In this document: one piece after another, positions 14,510 through 21,326 of the stretch
Numbering within the stretch: the first letter of the stretch is position 1
Layout: each line of letters starts with the position of its first letter
Virus record (IMG/VR): IMGVR_UViG_3300009093_000132
Location: 1 to 21,760 of that record
DNA: 21,760 nucleotides
Reading direction: 5' to 3' (one strand)
DNA from: a virus
Notes under the pieces: generated by a model
Told to the model about the DNA's origin: nothing
What the model saw: the letters and a program-made list of their open reading frames with translations, nothing else
Database searches by the model: none
Program-made: the position numbers and the translations under genes

Positions 14510-17417
14510 CTTCTGCTATGCCTCCCGCTGTCCTGTCTTTGCTGTAGGAATTTATTCCACCACTTTGTTTTGCTTTTGGTCCATCCATCAAGCCGATGTA
14601 CCGGACTGCTTTGACACGTATCATTCGGAAGTCTGCAGGGACCATTCCTTTTATCGCATAAATCGCTTTGCCGGGAAGTCCTCGCTCAACTATTTCGCGT
14701 CCAATTCTCTCATAATCAAATCTGCTGATTTTGCAGAAGATGGTATCAGTGTCATCACTCATAAACAGATTGAGTGCTTGAGTTGGTGATTTGACTTTGT
14801 AGCCGCGTTTGGCAACAACCTGCGGTTCATTTTCATCGCGCGGTTTGATTTGTTTTGCTACAGCGAAAATCATCACCTCATAATCAAAGCCTTTGACCTG
14901 AACATCAATCACTGATGTCACCGGAGAAAGAATGTTGGCTGTTGCAGGGTCAGGCAGCACTTCTTTAATTTTATCACGCACAGGCCACAAACTGTCGATT
15001 GATGTCACTGGGTTCTCCAAAAGTTTTGCAGCGCGAGACGGTAACTTATCTCCCCTTTGACGCGCTGACATGATTGAACTCACCATCTTTGGGCCGATGC
15101 CCTTCACATTTTGAACTGGGCCCAACAACACTCGCTTCCCGTCAATGATTGCTGGTTGCCAGCGATTGGTTGACTTGTCTTTGTTCACAGGAACATAATC
15201 AATGCCTTCCTTGTGCATCTCGCGCAGCAATGTTATCTGCTTCACCGGATCAGTCTCGTGCTGAAGCGTCGCAGCAGCAAACTCAAATGGATGATGAGCC
15301 TTGAGGTAACAACACCAGTAAGATACAATCCCGTAAGCAACAGAATGGCTCCGATTAAAAGCCCATGCGCCATATGCGCACAAATCGTCCCAAACCTTGA
15401 CAAGAGTTTCATCGGGTATTGCTCCGTTGAACTTCTTTCTTGCCCCCGCTTTAAAGCGATCACCATACTGATCAAAAAACTCTTTGCCGAGAGACTTGGA
15501 CATTGCCTTGCGCAACATCGTCACATCATCCCAACTCAGGTCACCAATTTCGCGTCCTATGGACATCACTTGTTCTTGGTAAGCGACAATGCCAAGCGTA
15601 TTGCGAAGATGAGGCTCAAACTCTTTGTGTGGATAGACAGTAGGGCTAAGGCCATTCTTACGCTTAACCCATTCGTTTGTGCCTCCTGAAGCCAGCGGTC
15701 CAGGTCTTGCAAGAGCGGTTGTAGCGATAATATCTTCAATCTCATTTGTTCGTATTTGTCCGGCAATGGATTGGAGGGCAACACCGTTGTACTGGAAGAT
15801 GCCTGCAAACTTTCCGTTGTTGATGATGTCGAAGGCTGCTTGATCATCAGGTGGTACCTTTTCGAGATGGTCCATCGGCAGACCGGCCATTTGAAGTGTC
15901 TCTTCAAACACACTCAGCTGAGTAAGTCCAAGAGCATCGATTTTGAGCAGGTTAAGTTCCTCTGCGTCTTTCTTGTCGCATTGAGTAGCGCCTGTTCGAC
16001 TATCAATAGCAATGTAATCGACAACAGGACGTTCAGTAAGGACGATGCCTGCTGCATGCTGCGATGAGTGTCTTGGATGCCCTTCCATAGCTTGTGCAAT
16101 TTTGAGCTCAGGGTATTCAAGAATGAGTGCCTTTCCGGCTTCTGTATCATTGAATGTGTCCTCCATAACCTGCAATGCACGAGAGTCACCACCGCTTCGC
16201 TCAATCAACGAGTCAAGCACCTTGTCTGTTCGCCAGCGAGGGATGTCCAACGCAGCCCCTGCCTCAGCAATTGCGGAGCGTGGCTTATAAAGAGCCACTG
16301 TGCCGAGACGGGCAACACGCTCCTTTCCATACTTGGCTTCCATGTACTCGAACACCAGATGACGACGCTCATCAGAGAAGTCCAAGTCAATATCTGGAAG
16401 GTCTGTGCGGGTTGTATCAATGAAGCGTTCAAAGATGAGATTGTAGGGGATTGGATCAATTGTTGTTATTTGGAGAAGATAACAAACAAGAGAACCGCAG
16501 CTAGAACCACGAGCAGGACCACAAATCATTTCCTTTCTTGCCCAGCGCATCACATCGCTGATGATATAGAAATAATCCTCATACTGCTTCTCAGCAATGA
16601 GCGACAATTCCCGGTCCAGCCGGGCAGCATAAACCGGCCTGGTCAGATCACAACCAACAATCTTAGCCCCTTCAATGCACAATTCCCGAAGGCTCATTGG
16701 CTTCTCAGGATGGAGCAATTCACCTTGGCGAAGGGTTGCCTTGGAAAAGCCCATCAGCATATTCCGATTGGCAACAGCCATCCCCAACTCAGCCGGATCG
16801 CACCACTGGAGAGCCTCCAGCCATTCCGTATCTGTCAAAATGTATTGCGGATAGGTCTGGGTGCTGGAATTGCGGCCGCACAGAACCTCGTACAGCCCTT
16901 TGTCTTCCGGACGCGCGAAGTGATTGTCAGAACAGGCAATGAACTTGTGCCCTGCTTCCTTCGCCTTCTTGAAAAGTCCGCGAGGGGTGGACGGGGCCAG
17001 GGACACAAAGACATCGTCCCGGAGAGGCACTTTGTCCAAGAGGGTCCGATGCCCAGTCATCTTGAAAACCCCTTCCGCTGCCCATGCCTGTTCGTAGGAA
17101 AGCAAAGGCTCATAGCGGAATTGGTTGGTGGCCTTCTCAACCAGCAAATTCAGATATTTCAGATCGTCAATCGCCCAGAAGGTCCAATGATCAATTGCGG
17201 GCTTTTTCGCTGACAATGAATCAGTGACGCCAAGTTCAACTCCATAGACCGGACGCAGCCCGGCCTTCTTGGCTTCCTTCCTCCACTTCACATAACCAAA
17301 TGTTGATGCGCGATCTGAAATTGGGGCAGCATCCCACCCCAACTCCTTCACCCGGCTCATCACATTCTCAACTGATCCAACAGCAGTGCGAAAGCTATAG
17401 CCTGTTCTTATTCTCAT
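14499..17417 (-). CDS. dnaE: family C DNA polymerase (DNA polymerase III alpha subunit)
   Basis: A 972-residue phage replicase. The polymerase core is clear: 'CGPARGSSCGSLVCYLLQIT' (299-318), catalytic 'LPDIDLDFSDERR' (Asp342, Asp344) and 'LLKIDALGL' (Asp494), equivalent to the three Asp of E. coli DnaE, followed by 'ALARPGPLASGG' and 'AYQEQVMSI'. A helix-hairpin-helix 'VKGIGPKMVSSIM' and an OB-like C-terminal region follow. The N-terminal PHP domain is recognisable ('GLRPVYGVELGV') but the usual HxHxxYS metal ligands read 'RIRTGYS', so it is probably inactive. It is about 190 residues shorter than E. coli DnaE, mainly at the C-terminus. It overlaps the upstream gene by ATGA and has a separate DnaQ-like exonuclease nearby. 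Confidence 0.95.
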   Translation of the reverse strand: MRIRTGYSFRTAVGSVENVMSRVKELGWDAAPISDRASTFGYVKWRKEAKKAGLRPVYGVELGVTDSLSAKKPAIDHWTFWAIDDLKYLNLLVEKATNQFRYEPLLSYEQAWAAEGVFKMTGHRTLLDKVPLRDDVFVSLAPSTPRGLFKKAKEAGHKFIACSDNHFARPEDKGLYEVLCGRNSSTQTYPQYILTDTEWLEALQWCDPAELGMAVANRNMLMGFSKATLRQGELLHPEKPMSLRELCIEGAKIVGCDLTRPVYAARLDRELSLIAEKQYEDYFYIISDVMRWARKEMICGPARGSSCGSLVCYLLQITTIDPIPYNLIFERFIDTTRTDLPDIDLDFSDERRHLVFEYMEAKYGKERVARLGTVALYKPRSAIAEAGAALDIPRWRTDKVLDSLIERSGGDSRALQVMEDTFNDTEAGKALILEYPELKIAQAMEGHPRHSSQHAAGIVLTERPVVDYIAIDSRTGATQCDKKDAEELNLLKIDALGLTQLSVFEETLQMAGLPMDHLEKVPPDDQAAFDIINNGKFAGIFQYNGVALQSIAGQIRTNEIEDIIATTALARPGPLASGGTNEWVKRKNGLSPTVYPHKEFEPHLRNTLGIVAYQEQVMSIGREIGDLSWDDVTMLRKAMSKSLGKEFFDQYGDRFKAGARKKFNGAIPDETLVKVWDDLCAYGAWAFNRSHSVAYGIVSYWCCYLKAHHPFEFAAATLQHETDPVKQITLLREMHKEGIDYVPVNKDKSTNRWQPAIIDGKRVLLGPVQNVKGIGPKMVSSIMSARQRGDKLPSRAAKLLENPVTSIDSLWPVRDKIKEVLPDPATANILSPVTSVIDVQVKGFDYEVMIFAVAKQIKPRDENEPQVVAKRGYKVKSPTQALNLFMSDDTDTIFCKISRFDYERIGREIVERGLPGKAIYAIKGMVPADFRMIRVKAVRYIGLMDGPKAKQSGGINSYSKDRTAGGIAEDAP

Positions 17418-17776
17418 TTGTGCTCAGCCCTGATCATATAAATGCCAATGCCATTGGCCGCGTGGTTCTCAACATGCCACTTCGTCCAGCCCTTCAAATT
17501 CGCTTCTGGGAATGTTAGGGAAACAATTGTTGGTCCATCTTTCATCATCTCATTGCGGCTGCGTTTGGAATGGGACGCGATCCGCAGCACACCGTGCCGG
17601 CCAGGAGCCGCATAATAACAAGCCTCGCTTTTCATTGAGCGATAGACCAAAGCGAAATTCGCTTTCTTGACCAACTCTGCTGCCAGTGCGCATGCCTCAA
17701 GGCAATTGAGACGGGGCAAAAATTCCCCGCCCCATTCAACCCTGGGCCTCACCTGCATCCCAACCCGTCCGCTCAT
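17414..17776 (-). CDS. hypothetical protein (120 aa) upstream of the polymerase
   Basis: A 120-residue basic protein starting MSGRVGMQVRPRVEWGGEFL. The C-terminal half, 'IVSLTFPEANLKGWTKWHVE' and 'GIGIYMIRAEH', looks like a compact alpha/beta fold. No family is recognised. The ATG overlaps the upstream 47-residue gene's stop (TGATG) and its TGA overlaps the polymerase start (ATGA), so translation is coupled on both sides. Position between exonuclease and polymerase suggests a replication accessory, without motif support. Confidence 0.75.
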   Translation of the reverse strand: MSGRVGMQVRPRVEWGGEFLPRLNCLEACALAAELVKKANFALVYRSMKSEACYYAAPGRHGVLRIASHSKRSRNEMMKDGPTIVSLTFPEANLKGWTKWHVENHAANGIGIYMIRAEHK

Positions 17777-17919
17777 CAGTCCATGTCCTGTTTAGACCAA
17801 GACTCACGTTGCTTGCGCAACATTTCTTCCTTCTCTGCTGGCGTCATTTTTTCAACACGCTCTTGAGCCTCTTCAAGCAGCTTCTTGAGTTTGTCTTCAT
17901 CAAACTTCCCGCGTGTCAT
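17776..17919 (-). CDS. small charged coiled-coil protein (47 aa)
   Basis: A short gene fitting exactly between its neighbours. ATG 17917-17919 overlaps the exonuclease stop as ATGA, and TGA 17776-17778 overlaps the next start as TGATG. The product starts MTRGKFDEDKLKKLLEEAQE and continues as one highly charged helix (RVEKMTPAEKEEMLRKQRES) to KQDMD. It has a clear amphipathic, probable coiled-coil pattern. Lying between a proofreading exonuclease and a polymerase, it could be a linker or stabilising subunit, loosely like theta with DnaQ in E. coli, but there is no sequence evidence for that. The perfect overlaps and clean composition make it very likely to be coding. Confidence 0.7.
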   Translation of the reverse strand: MTRGKFDEDKLKKLLEEAQERVEKMTPAEKEEMLRKQRESWSKQDMD

Positions 17920-18449
17920 ACTTCGCCTCTTTTGCGCAACTCAATAAAACAACGGGTCATTGCCCTGACGTCAGTTTCTGCCCTGTGGGCATTGGGGAAG
18001 CCTTCACCAAACAGGTGAGTGTGGAGATTTGTTAGGCTCAATCGAAAGCCTTTGATGTGCTCTGTCTGCTCAACAGTGCATATCTGATCCTTTGGCCATT
18101 TCACAACCTCATTGATGCGTCTCATCTCGTTATCGACCATGTCCCGGTCATAAGTGAGATTGTGTCCAACAACAGTGTCGCATGACTCAATAAAGGCTTT
18201 CAATTCTTGAGCCTTTTGCGGAAACAATGGAGCATCGTCCAGCATATCGTTGGTGATGCCTGTGATGCGAATGATCTCATCATCAAGCCTGGCAGGATGA
18301 GCGAAAAGTGACTCCCACTTGTCAATCTCATTCAGATCACCGTCAAGGACCAGTCCGAACAATTCGATGATGCGAGGCTGTTTTTCCTCTCTCACCAAAC
18401 TGTTGCGGATCAATCCGTCAGTCTCTGTGTCAAAAAGGAATATTCTCAT
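17916..18449 (-). CDS. DnaQ-like 3'-5' exonuclease (DEDDh family)
   Basis: A 177-residue exonuclease with all DEDDh motifs: Exo I 'LFDTETDGL' (Asp7, Glu9), Exo II 'VVGHNLTYDRDM' (Asp101), Exo III 'HRAETDVRAM' (His155, Asp160). 'ITGITNDMLDDAP' (62-74) is also typical of DnaQ and PolC exonucleases. The protein is a bare nuclease domain and lacks the C-terminal polymerase-binding extension of E. coli DnaQ. Next to a family C polymerase it most likely provides proofreading in trans. It overlaps both neighbours by ATGA, so it is produced together with the polymerase. Confidence 0.92.
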   Translation of the reverse strand: MRIFLFDTETDGLIRNSLVREEKQPRIIELFGLVLDGDLNEIDKWESLFAHPARLDDEIIRITGITNDMLDDAPLFPQKAQELKAFIESCDTVVGHNLTYDRDMVDNEMRRINEVVKWPKDQICTVEQTEHIKGFRLSLTNLHTHLFGEGFPNAHRAETDVRAMTRCFIELRKRGEV

Positions 18450-18634
18450 TTCTTTTTCTTCGTAGGCAAGGTCTGATAGGTGTTGGTCTCATCTGCTCCC
18501 TCCCAAAACTCTGTCCACTCGATTGAAGAAATGGAGGCTGGGCGGGTGATGGTGTGTTTGTTGCCGCCGAAATTAAGCTCAACAATATTGTTGTCAACCA
18601 TCAGGCTCATGTTTGCTGTTCTGCGTCCGCTCAT
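18446..18634 (-). CDS. small hypothetical protein (62 aa)
   Basis: A 62-residue protein beginning MSGRRTANMSLMVDNNIVEL, with a short beta-rich core ('IVELNFGGNKHTITRP') and a lysine run at the end. The frame is open further upstream, but the ATG at 18634 overlaps the previous gene's stop as ATGA, and the upstream extension is low-complexity Asn/Gln sequence that mirrors the other gene's Gly/Thr tail. The TGA overlaps the exonuclease start. No family is recognised. Confidence 0.65.
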   Translation of the reverse strand: MSGRRTANMSLMVDNNIVELNFGGNKHTITRPASISSIEWTEFWEGADETNTYQTLPTKKKK

Positions 18635-19038
18635 TTGACTAATACCCACATTGTTCCATTGTTGCCTGTTCCTGTTGTTGTGGTTGTTGTTCCATTGCTG
18701 AAAGTGCACCAACCAACACTTCCGGCTCCACCGCCGCCAGCACCACCACCGCCTCCAGCACCGCCAGCACCGCCATTTCCGGTGCCTGTGAATTTTATTT
18801 CCTTTGGACCATCCATCCCGTCATTCCATTGTTCTTCTTTCATGCTCTTCTCAGAATGGAACTCAACAGACTTCAACATTCCATTTTCGTGATAGTCCAT
18901 CCGTCTGATCAATGGGCACTTGTGCTTGTGAATGCTGCCGCAATAAGGACAGTTGGGATCAGGTGCGGCACTGGTCCCGTTGCTGGTGAATGTTTCGACC
19001 TGGGGAACCTCCCAGGGCATTTTGAATTCACTACTCAT
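18631..19038 (-). CDS. zinc-knuckle protein with glycine-rich tail
   Basis: A 135-residue protein. The N-terminus starts MSSEFKMPWEVPQVETFTSN. Residues about 30-45 hold 'CPYCGSIHKHKCP', a probable zinc site, followed by 'MDYHENGMLKSVEFHSE', a motif I associate with small phage or bacterial hypothetical proteins. Residues about 85-108 are nearly all Gly and Ala, then a Thr run (residues about 117-122), then 'GTGNNGTMWVLVK'. The Gly/Thr tail looks like structural repeat sequence from a tail or fibre protein and is odd in a replication cluster. It overlaps both neighbours by ATGA. The function is unknown. Confidence 0.7.
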   Translation of the reverse strand: MSSEFKMPWEVPQVETFTSNGTSAAPDPNCPYCGSIHKHKCPLIRRMDYHENGMLKSVEFHSEKSMKEEQWNDGMDGPKEIKFTGTGNGGAGGAGGGGGAGGGGAGSVGWCTFSNGTTTTTTGTGNNGTMWVLVK

Positions 19039-19307
19039 CCCTTCTCTCCCCTGCTGCGACGCAATTTAATTTCATCAATCATCAAATGAAGATTGTTGAT
19101 CAGTTCCTCAGTTTGAACATCACTCATCCCAATCCAAGCAAGGTCTTTATCCTCATACTTGATTGTCATGATCACATTCATCGCCTTGGTGTTGCTATCT
19201 TCTCCAACATAGCAATAGACGGAATGGATTGCTGGAGTCATGGTTTTGATTTCACCAATCATCTTTTCGATGGGGCTTTCTTTCTTCTTTCGGCTCCACC
19301 ATCCCAT
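19035..19307 (-). CDS. hypothetical protein (90 aa)
   Basis: A 90-residue protein starting MGWWSRKKKESPIEKMIGEI. It has a beta-type middle ('AMNVIMTIKYEDKDLAWIG') and a helical C-terminus ('TEELINNLHLMIDEIKLRRS'). I do not recognise a family. I chose ATG 19307, which overlaps the dehydrogenase stop as TGATG, over the earlier in-frame start at 19334 that would lie inside the dehydrogenase. Its TGA overlaps the next ATG. It belongs to the chain of coupled small genes before the replication proteins. Confidence 0.65.
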   Translation of the reverse strand: MGWWSRKKKESPIEKMIGEIKTMTPAIHSVYCYVGEDSNTKAMNVIMTIKYEDKDLAWIGMSDVQTEELINNLHLMIDEIKLRRSRGEKG

Positions 19308-19981
19308 CACACCCCTCCCATCACATCCAAGCAAATCCCGTTTACATAATCGGGCATCTCCAAGAGTTTGAAAACAGCATTTGTGACCTCAAGACGATTG
19401 GTGAAGCGTCCCATTGGTACATTGCTGAGCGCATAGCTGTCTGCCTGTTCTTTCGACCATCCCCGCAATTCACAGACTTGCTGATCTGTCAATTGAGACA
19501 TCTCTGTATCTTCAATCTTCCCCGGAGCGAGAGCATTGATGATCCATCCACTGGGAGCCAATTCACGAGCCATCACCTTCGTCATTTGGACCAACGCAGC
19601 CTTCGATGCGCAATAGAGCGATGTTGTCCGCTGAGGCACCCGATGTGTCGCAGACGCAATGTTGACTACACGTGCTGGCTTGTTTCCGTTGCCCACCAGA
19701 TAATTGATCACCCAATAAGGTCCCATCACATTCCAGCGCATGATGTCTTCATCATCTTCCTCTGTGGTGCCAATCCAAGAGAGATGGTTGGTGCCGAAAT
19801 TGTTGACCACATAATCGAAGTCATTGCCATTCAATTTCAGGTAGCTCTCAATGGCCTTTTTGCCGCCCATTATTACGTCTCCGGGGAGATTTACGAAGTC
19901 CAACCCCTCGCTTGCTGCCCGGCTTGCGATCTTTTTTCCCAGGCTTCCTTCTGCTCCCGTTATCAGCATTGATTGCGTCAT
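19307..19981 (-). CDS. short-chain dehydrogenase/reductase (SDR)
   Basis: A 224-residue classical SDR. The NAD(P)-binding motif is 'TGAEGSLG' (8-15), the NNxG motif is 'VNNFGTN' (59-65), and the catalytic residues are Asn84, Ser110 ('NIASATHR'), Tyr123 and Lys127 ('YCASK'), all present. It should bind NAD(P) and oxidise or reduce a small alcohol or ketone; the substrate is unknown. The start ATG at 19981 has GGAGG at ideal spacing and lies 134 bases inside the preceding gene in a different frame. SDRs are uncommon in phage genomes, so this is probably an acquired metabolic gene. Neighbours handle nucleotides, so a nucleotide-sugar or modified-base precursor is one possibility. Confidence 0.88.
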   Translation of the reverse strand: MTQSMLITGAEGSLGKKIASRAASEGLDFVNLPGDVIMGGKKAIESYLKLNGNDFDYVVNNFGTNHLSWIGTTEEDDEDIMRWNVMGPYWVINYLVGNGNKPARVVNIASATHRVPQRTTSLYCASKAALVQMTKVMARELAPSGWIINALAPGKIEDTEMSQLTDQQVCELRGWSKEQADSYALSNVPMGRFTNRLEVTNAVFKLLEMPDYVNGICLDVMGGV

Positions 19982-20270
19982 CAAATTCCTCCAAAATAAA
20001 AGCGTAAACACCCAGATCGTGAATTGAATCCTTGTGACCACCCTTCAAGAAGTTGGTCGCATAACGTCCCAGCTTCGCAGTGATCATCATCAGCGTAACA
20101 AAGCGTCCCATGTCATTTGTTGAGAGCCTTGGGATGCCTTCTGGGAACATCGCATTAACGATCCCTGCCTGCATCAGATAGCCGCGTTGTCCGTATGTTG
20201 GGTTGCGGCTCTCGAAAGTCTTTCGTGCCTGTTCGAGAATTTCAGGCACACCATTAATTTTTTTCATCAT
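19848..20270 (-). CDS. MazG-like helical phage protein (DUF6378/DUF1599 type) with basic tail
   Basis: A 140-residue protein. The core 'SRNPTYGQRGYL', 'MMITAKLGRYATNFLKGGH' and 'DSIHDLGVYAFILEEFDDA' matches the pattern of small all-helical phage proteins with YG, KxxR and DSxxDLxxY motifs (DUF6378; DUF1599 is described as nucleotide modification-associated). After this core a tail of about 40 residues, rich in Arg, Lys and Gly, is encoded in the region that overlaps the start of the dehydrogenase in another frame. The start is one of two adjacent ATGs (20270 or 20267), just after GGAGAAAG. The enzymatic role is unproven. The nearby NTP pyrophosphohydrolase and phosphatase suggest nucleotide metabolism. 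Confidence 0.75.
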   Translation of the reverse strand: MMKKINGVPEILEQARKTFESRNPTYGQRGYLMQAGIVNAMFPEGIPRLSTNDMGRFVTLMMITAKLGRYATNFLKGGHKDSIHDLGVYAFILEEFDDAINADNGSRRKPGKKDRKPGSKRGVGLRKSPRRRNNGRQKGH

Positions 20271-20529
20271 CTTTCTCCGGTGGAAAACCAACATGGATCG
20301 AAACAGGCGGATGAACAGCACCATAAACCGTCAGGTAAATCGGAGCACCAGCAGCCATCGCTTCAATCTCATACTTGTCTGGCTTCCATTGGCTGGTCAT
20401 TTTTGCTCCCATTTCATTCTTGCCATCAAGAATGGCCAACGCACCACAATCCTTGTCACGTCCGTCTGCTGCCCATTCTCTGGGAGCACCTAAGGTCCGC
20501 GTAAATCCGGGAATTTTATCTGCTTTCAT
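20254..20529 (-). CDS. hypothetical phage protein (91 aa)
   Basis: A 91-residue protein starting MKADKIPGFTRTLGAPREWA. It has a recognisable pattern 'CGALAILDG', then 'MTSQWKPDKYEIEAMAAGAP', then 'YLTVYGAVHPPVSIHVG'. Short phage proteins with this 'GAP.YL.V.G..HPPV...VG' ending are widespread and of unknown function. The ribosome binding site AGGAGAGAG lies just before the ATG. Its stop is 16 bases past the start of the next gene. Upstream lies the largest non-coding gap of this region, which holds a candidate structured RNA. Confidence 0.75.
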   Translation of the reverse strand: MKADKIPGFTRTLGAPREWAADGRDKDCGALAILDGKNEMGAKMTSQWKPDKYEIEAMAAGAPIYLTVYGAVHPPVSIHVGFPPEKDDEKN

Positions 20530-20550
20530 TTCTCTCTCCTTTGACTAGTT

Positions 20551-20661
20551 GCGGCAGTTGAATTGATTGGCACCATGCTTACCCCTAGTGGGATACCGTT
20601 CATCAATTCTCTTTCTATGGCCTGAGTCTGTTACCAGAAACAGGAACGCTGACGCTGCCGC
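20551..20661 (-). ncRNA. candidate structured RNA or leader
   Basis: Within the 156-base gap between 20529 and 20686 the minus-strand RNA can fold into a three-way junction. The closing stem is GCGGCAG/CTGCCGC (20655-20661 with 20551-20557). A second stem is GAATTGAT/ATCAATTC (20602-20609 with 20560-20567), two bases from the first on one side, enclosing a hairpin UAUCCC-ACUA-GGGGUA (20595-20580) that needs one G-U pair. A third hairpin is 20628-20643 (five pairs). The G-U pair favours the minus strand. It is not a tRNA: no T-loop or D-arm fits. It may instead be coincidence, and two tiny open frames also cover the area. Confidence 0.3.
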
Positions 20662-20685
20662 TCACCTGCGTAGACCACCCACTGT

Positions 20686-20877
20686 TCATTGCTGCTTCAC
20701 TCCGGGACATGTTCTTCCAACAGCATCCCAAAATGCTTGCGCAGCTTCGTTTGGTTTGTATCCATTCAGGTATTCAATCTCTCCTGTCTTCAAATCAATG
20801 CGAACCAATCCGCTGATGGTGAGATATTGCACAGAGATGGTTTGGATTGAAAGGCTTCCACTTGTGTTGAAGTCCAT
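20686..20877 (-). CDS. small hypothetical protein (63 aa)
   Basis: A 63-residue protein starting MDFNTSGSLSIQTISVQYLT. The core 'GLVRIDLKTGEIEYLNGYKP' is followed by 'NEAAQAFWDAVG', suggesting a small beta-hairpin plus helix fold. The family is not recognised. Start ATG 20877 overlaps the phosphatase stop as TGATG, so it is coupled to it. The similar-looking 'KTGEIEYLNGYKPNEAAQAFWDAV' layout is known to me from small phage proteins without function. Confidence 0.65.
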   Translation of the reverse strand: MDFNTSGSLSIQTISVQYLTISGLVRIDLKTGEIEYLNGYKPNEAAQAFWDAVGRTCPGVKQQ

Positions 20878-21326
20878 CAATAGGCTCCCTCTCTGGGCTG
20901 GAACACCGTCAATCCGTAATCTCTGAGCCCAGCAACCACTCGATCACGGTCATCAAACACACAAAGCACAGAATTAAGAACTGCTGCTTTGCTTCCGAAA
21001 TGCTCTTCCAGAAGCCTGATTTTGAGCTCAACATCTTTGGTGTAGTCATCATCTGGCCTCATCAAGAGAGTATCGAATTGGAATGGCAAAGGCTCCATCC
21101 ACTTCAAAGTTTGGATGCGGTTCTTTTCGCTCCGTCCGGTCAACCCGATGATTGAGATGCCCGGATGCATCGTCAACAATCGCATCACTGTTATCACATC
21201 GTGATAAGGCTTGTCATCTGGACACTTCGCATGGAAGTCATCCCACAACCCTGCTTGCGCAAGATCAACACGATGATCGCAGTTGGCGATGGTTCCGTCT
21301 ATGTCACAGATGATGTGTGTTTTCAC
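20877..21326 (-). CDS. HAD-superfamily phosphatase, PseT/PNKP 3'-phosphatase-like
   Basis: A 149-residue stand-alone HAD phosphatase. Motif I is 'ICDIDGTIAN' (Asp8, Asp10), motif II 'IGLTGRSEKNR' (Thr63), motif III Lys102 in 'DVELKIRLL', motif IV 'CVFDDRDRVV' (Asp125, Asp126). 'LLMRPDDDYTKD' (88-99) is characteristic of the phosphatase domain of T4 polynucleotide kinase-like proteins. It probably removes phosphates from nucleic acid 3' ends or nucleotides. No kinase domain is fused to it. It starts at GTG, overlapping the upstream stop as GTGA, without a strong ribosome binding site. Confidence 0.88.
   Translation of the reverse strand: MKTHIICDIDGTIANCDHRVDLAQAGLWDDFHAKCPDDKPYHDVITVMRLLTMHPGISIIGLTGRSEKNRIQTLKWMEPLPFQFDTLLMRPDDDYTKDVELKIRLLEEHFGSKAAVLNSVLCVFDDRDRVVAGLRDYGLTVFQPREGAY

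Noticed and set aside
16068-17213. Plus-strand 381-codon open frame inside the polymerase gene
   Set aside because: It is exactly antisense to conserved polymerase motifs and shows no domain of its own, so it is a shadow of codon bias.
20551-20661. tRNA gene suggested by a 7-bp closing stem
   Set aside because: No T-loop, D-arm or anticodon arm of proper size can be placed between the stem halves, which are about 97 bases apart.
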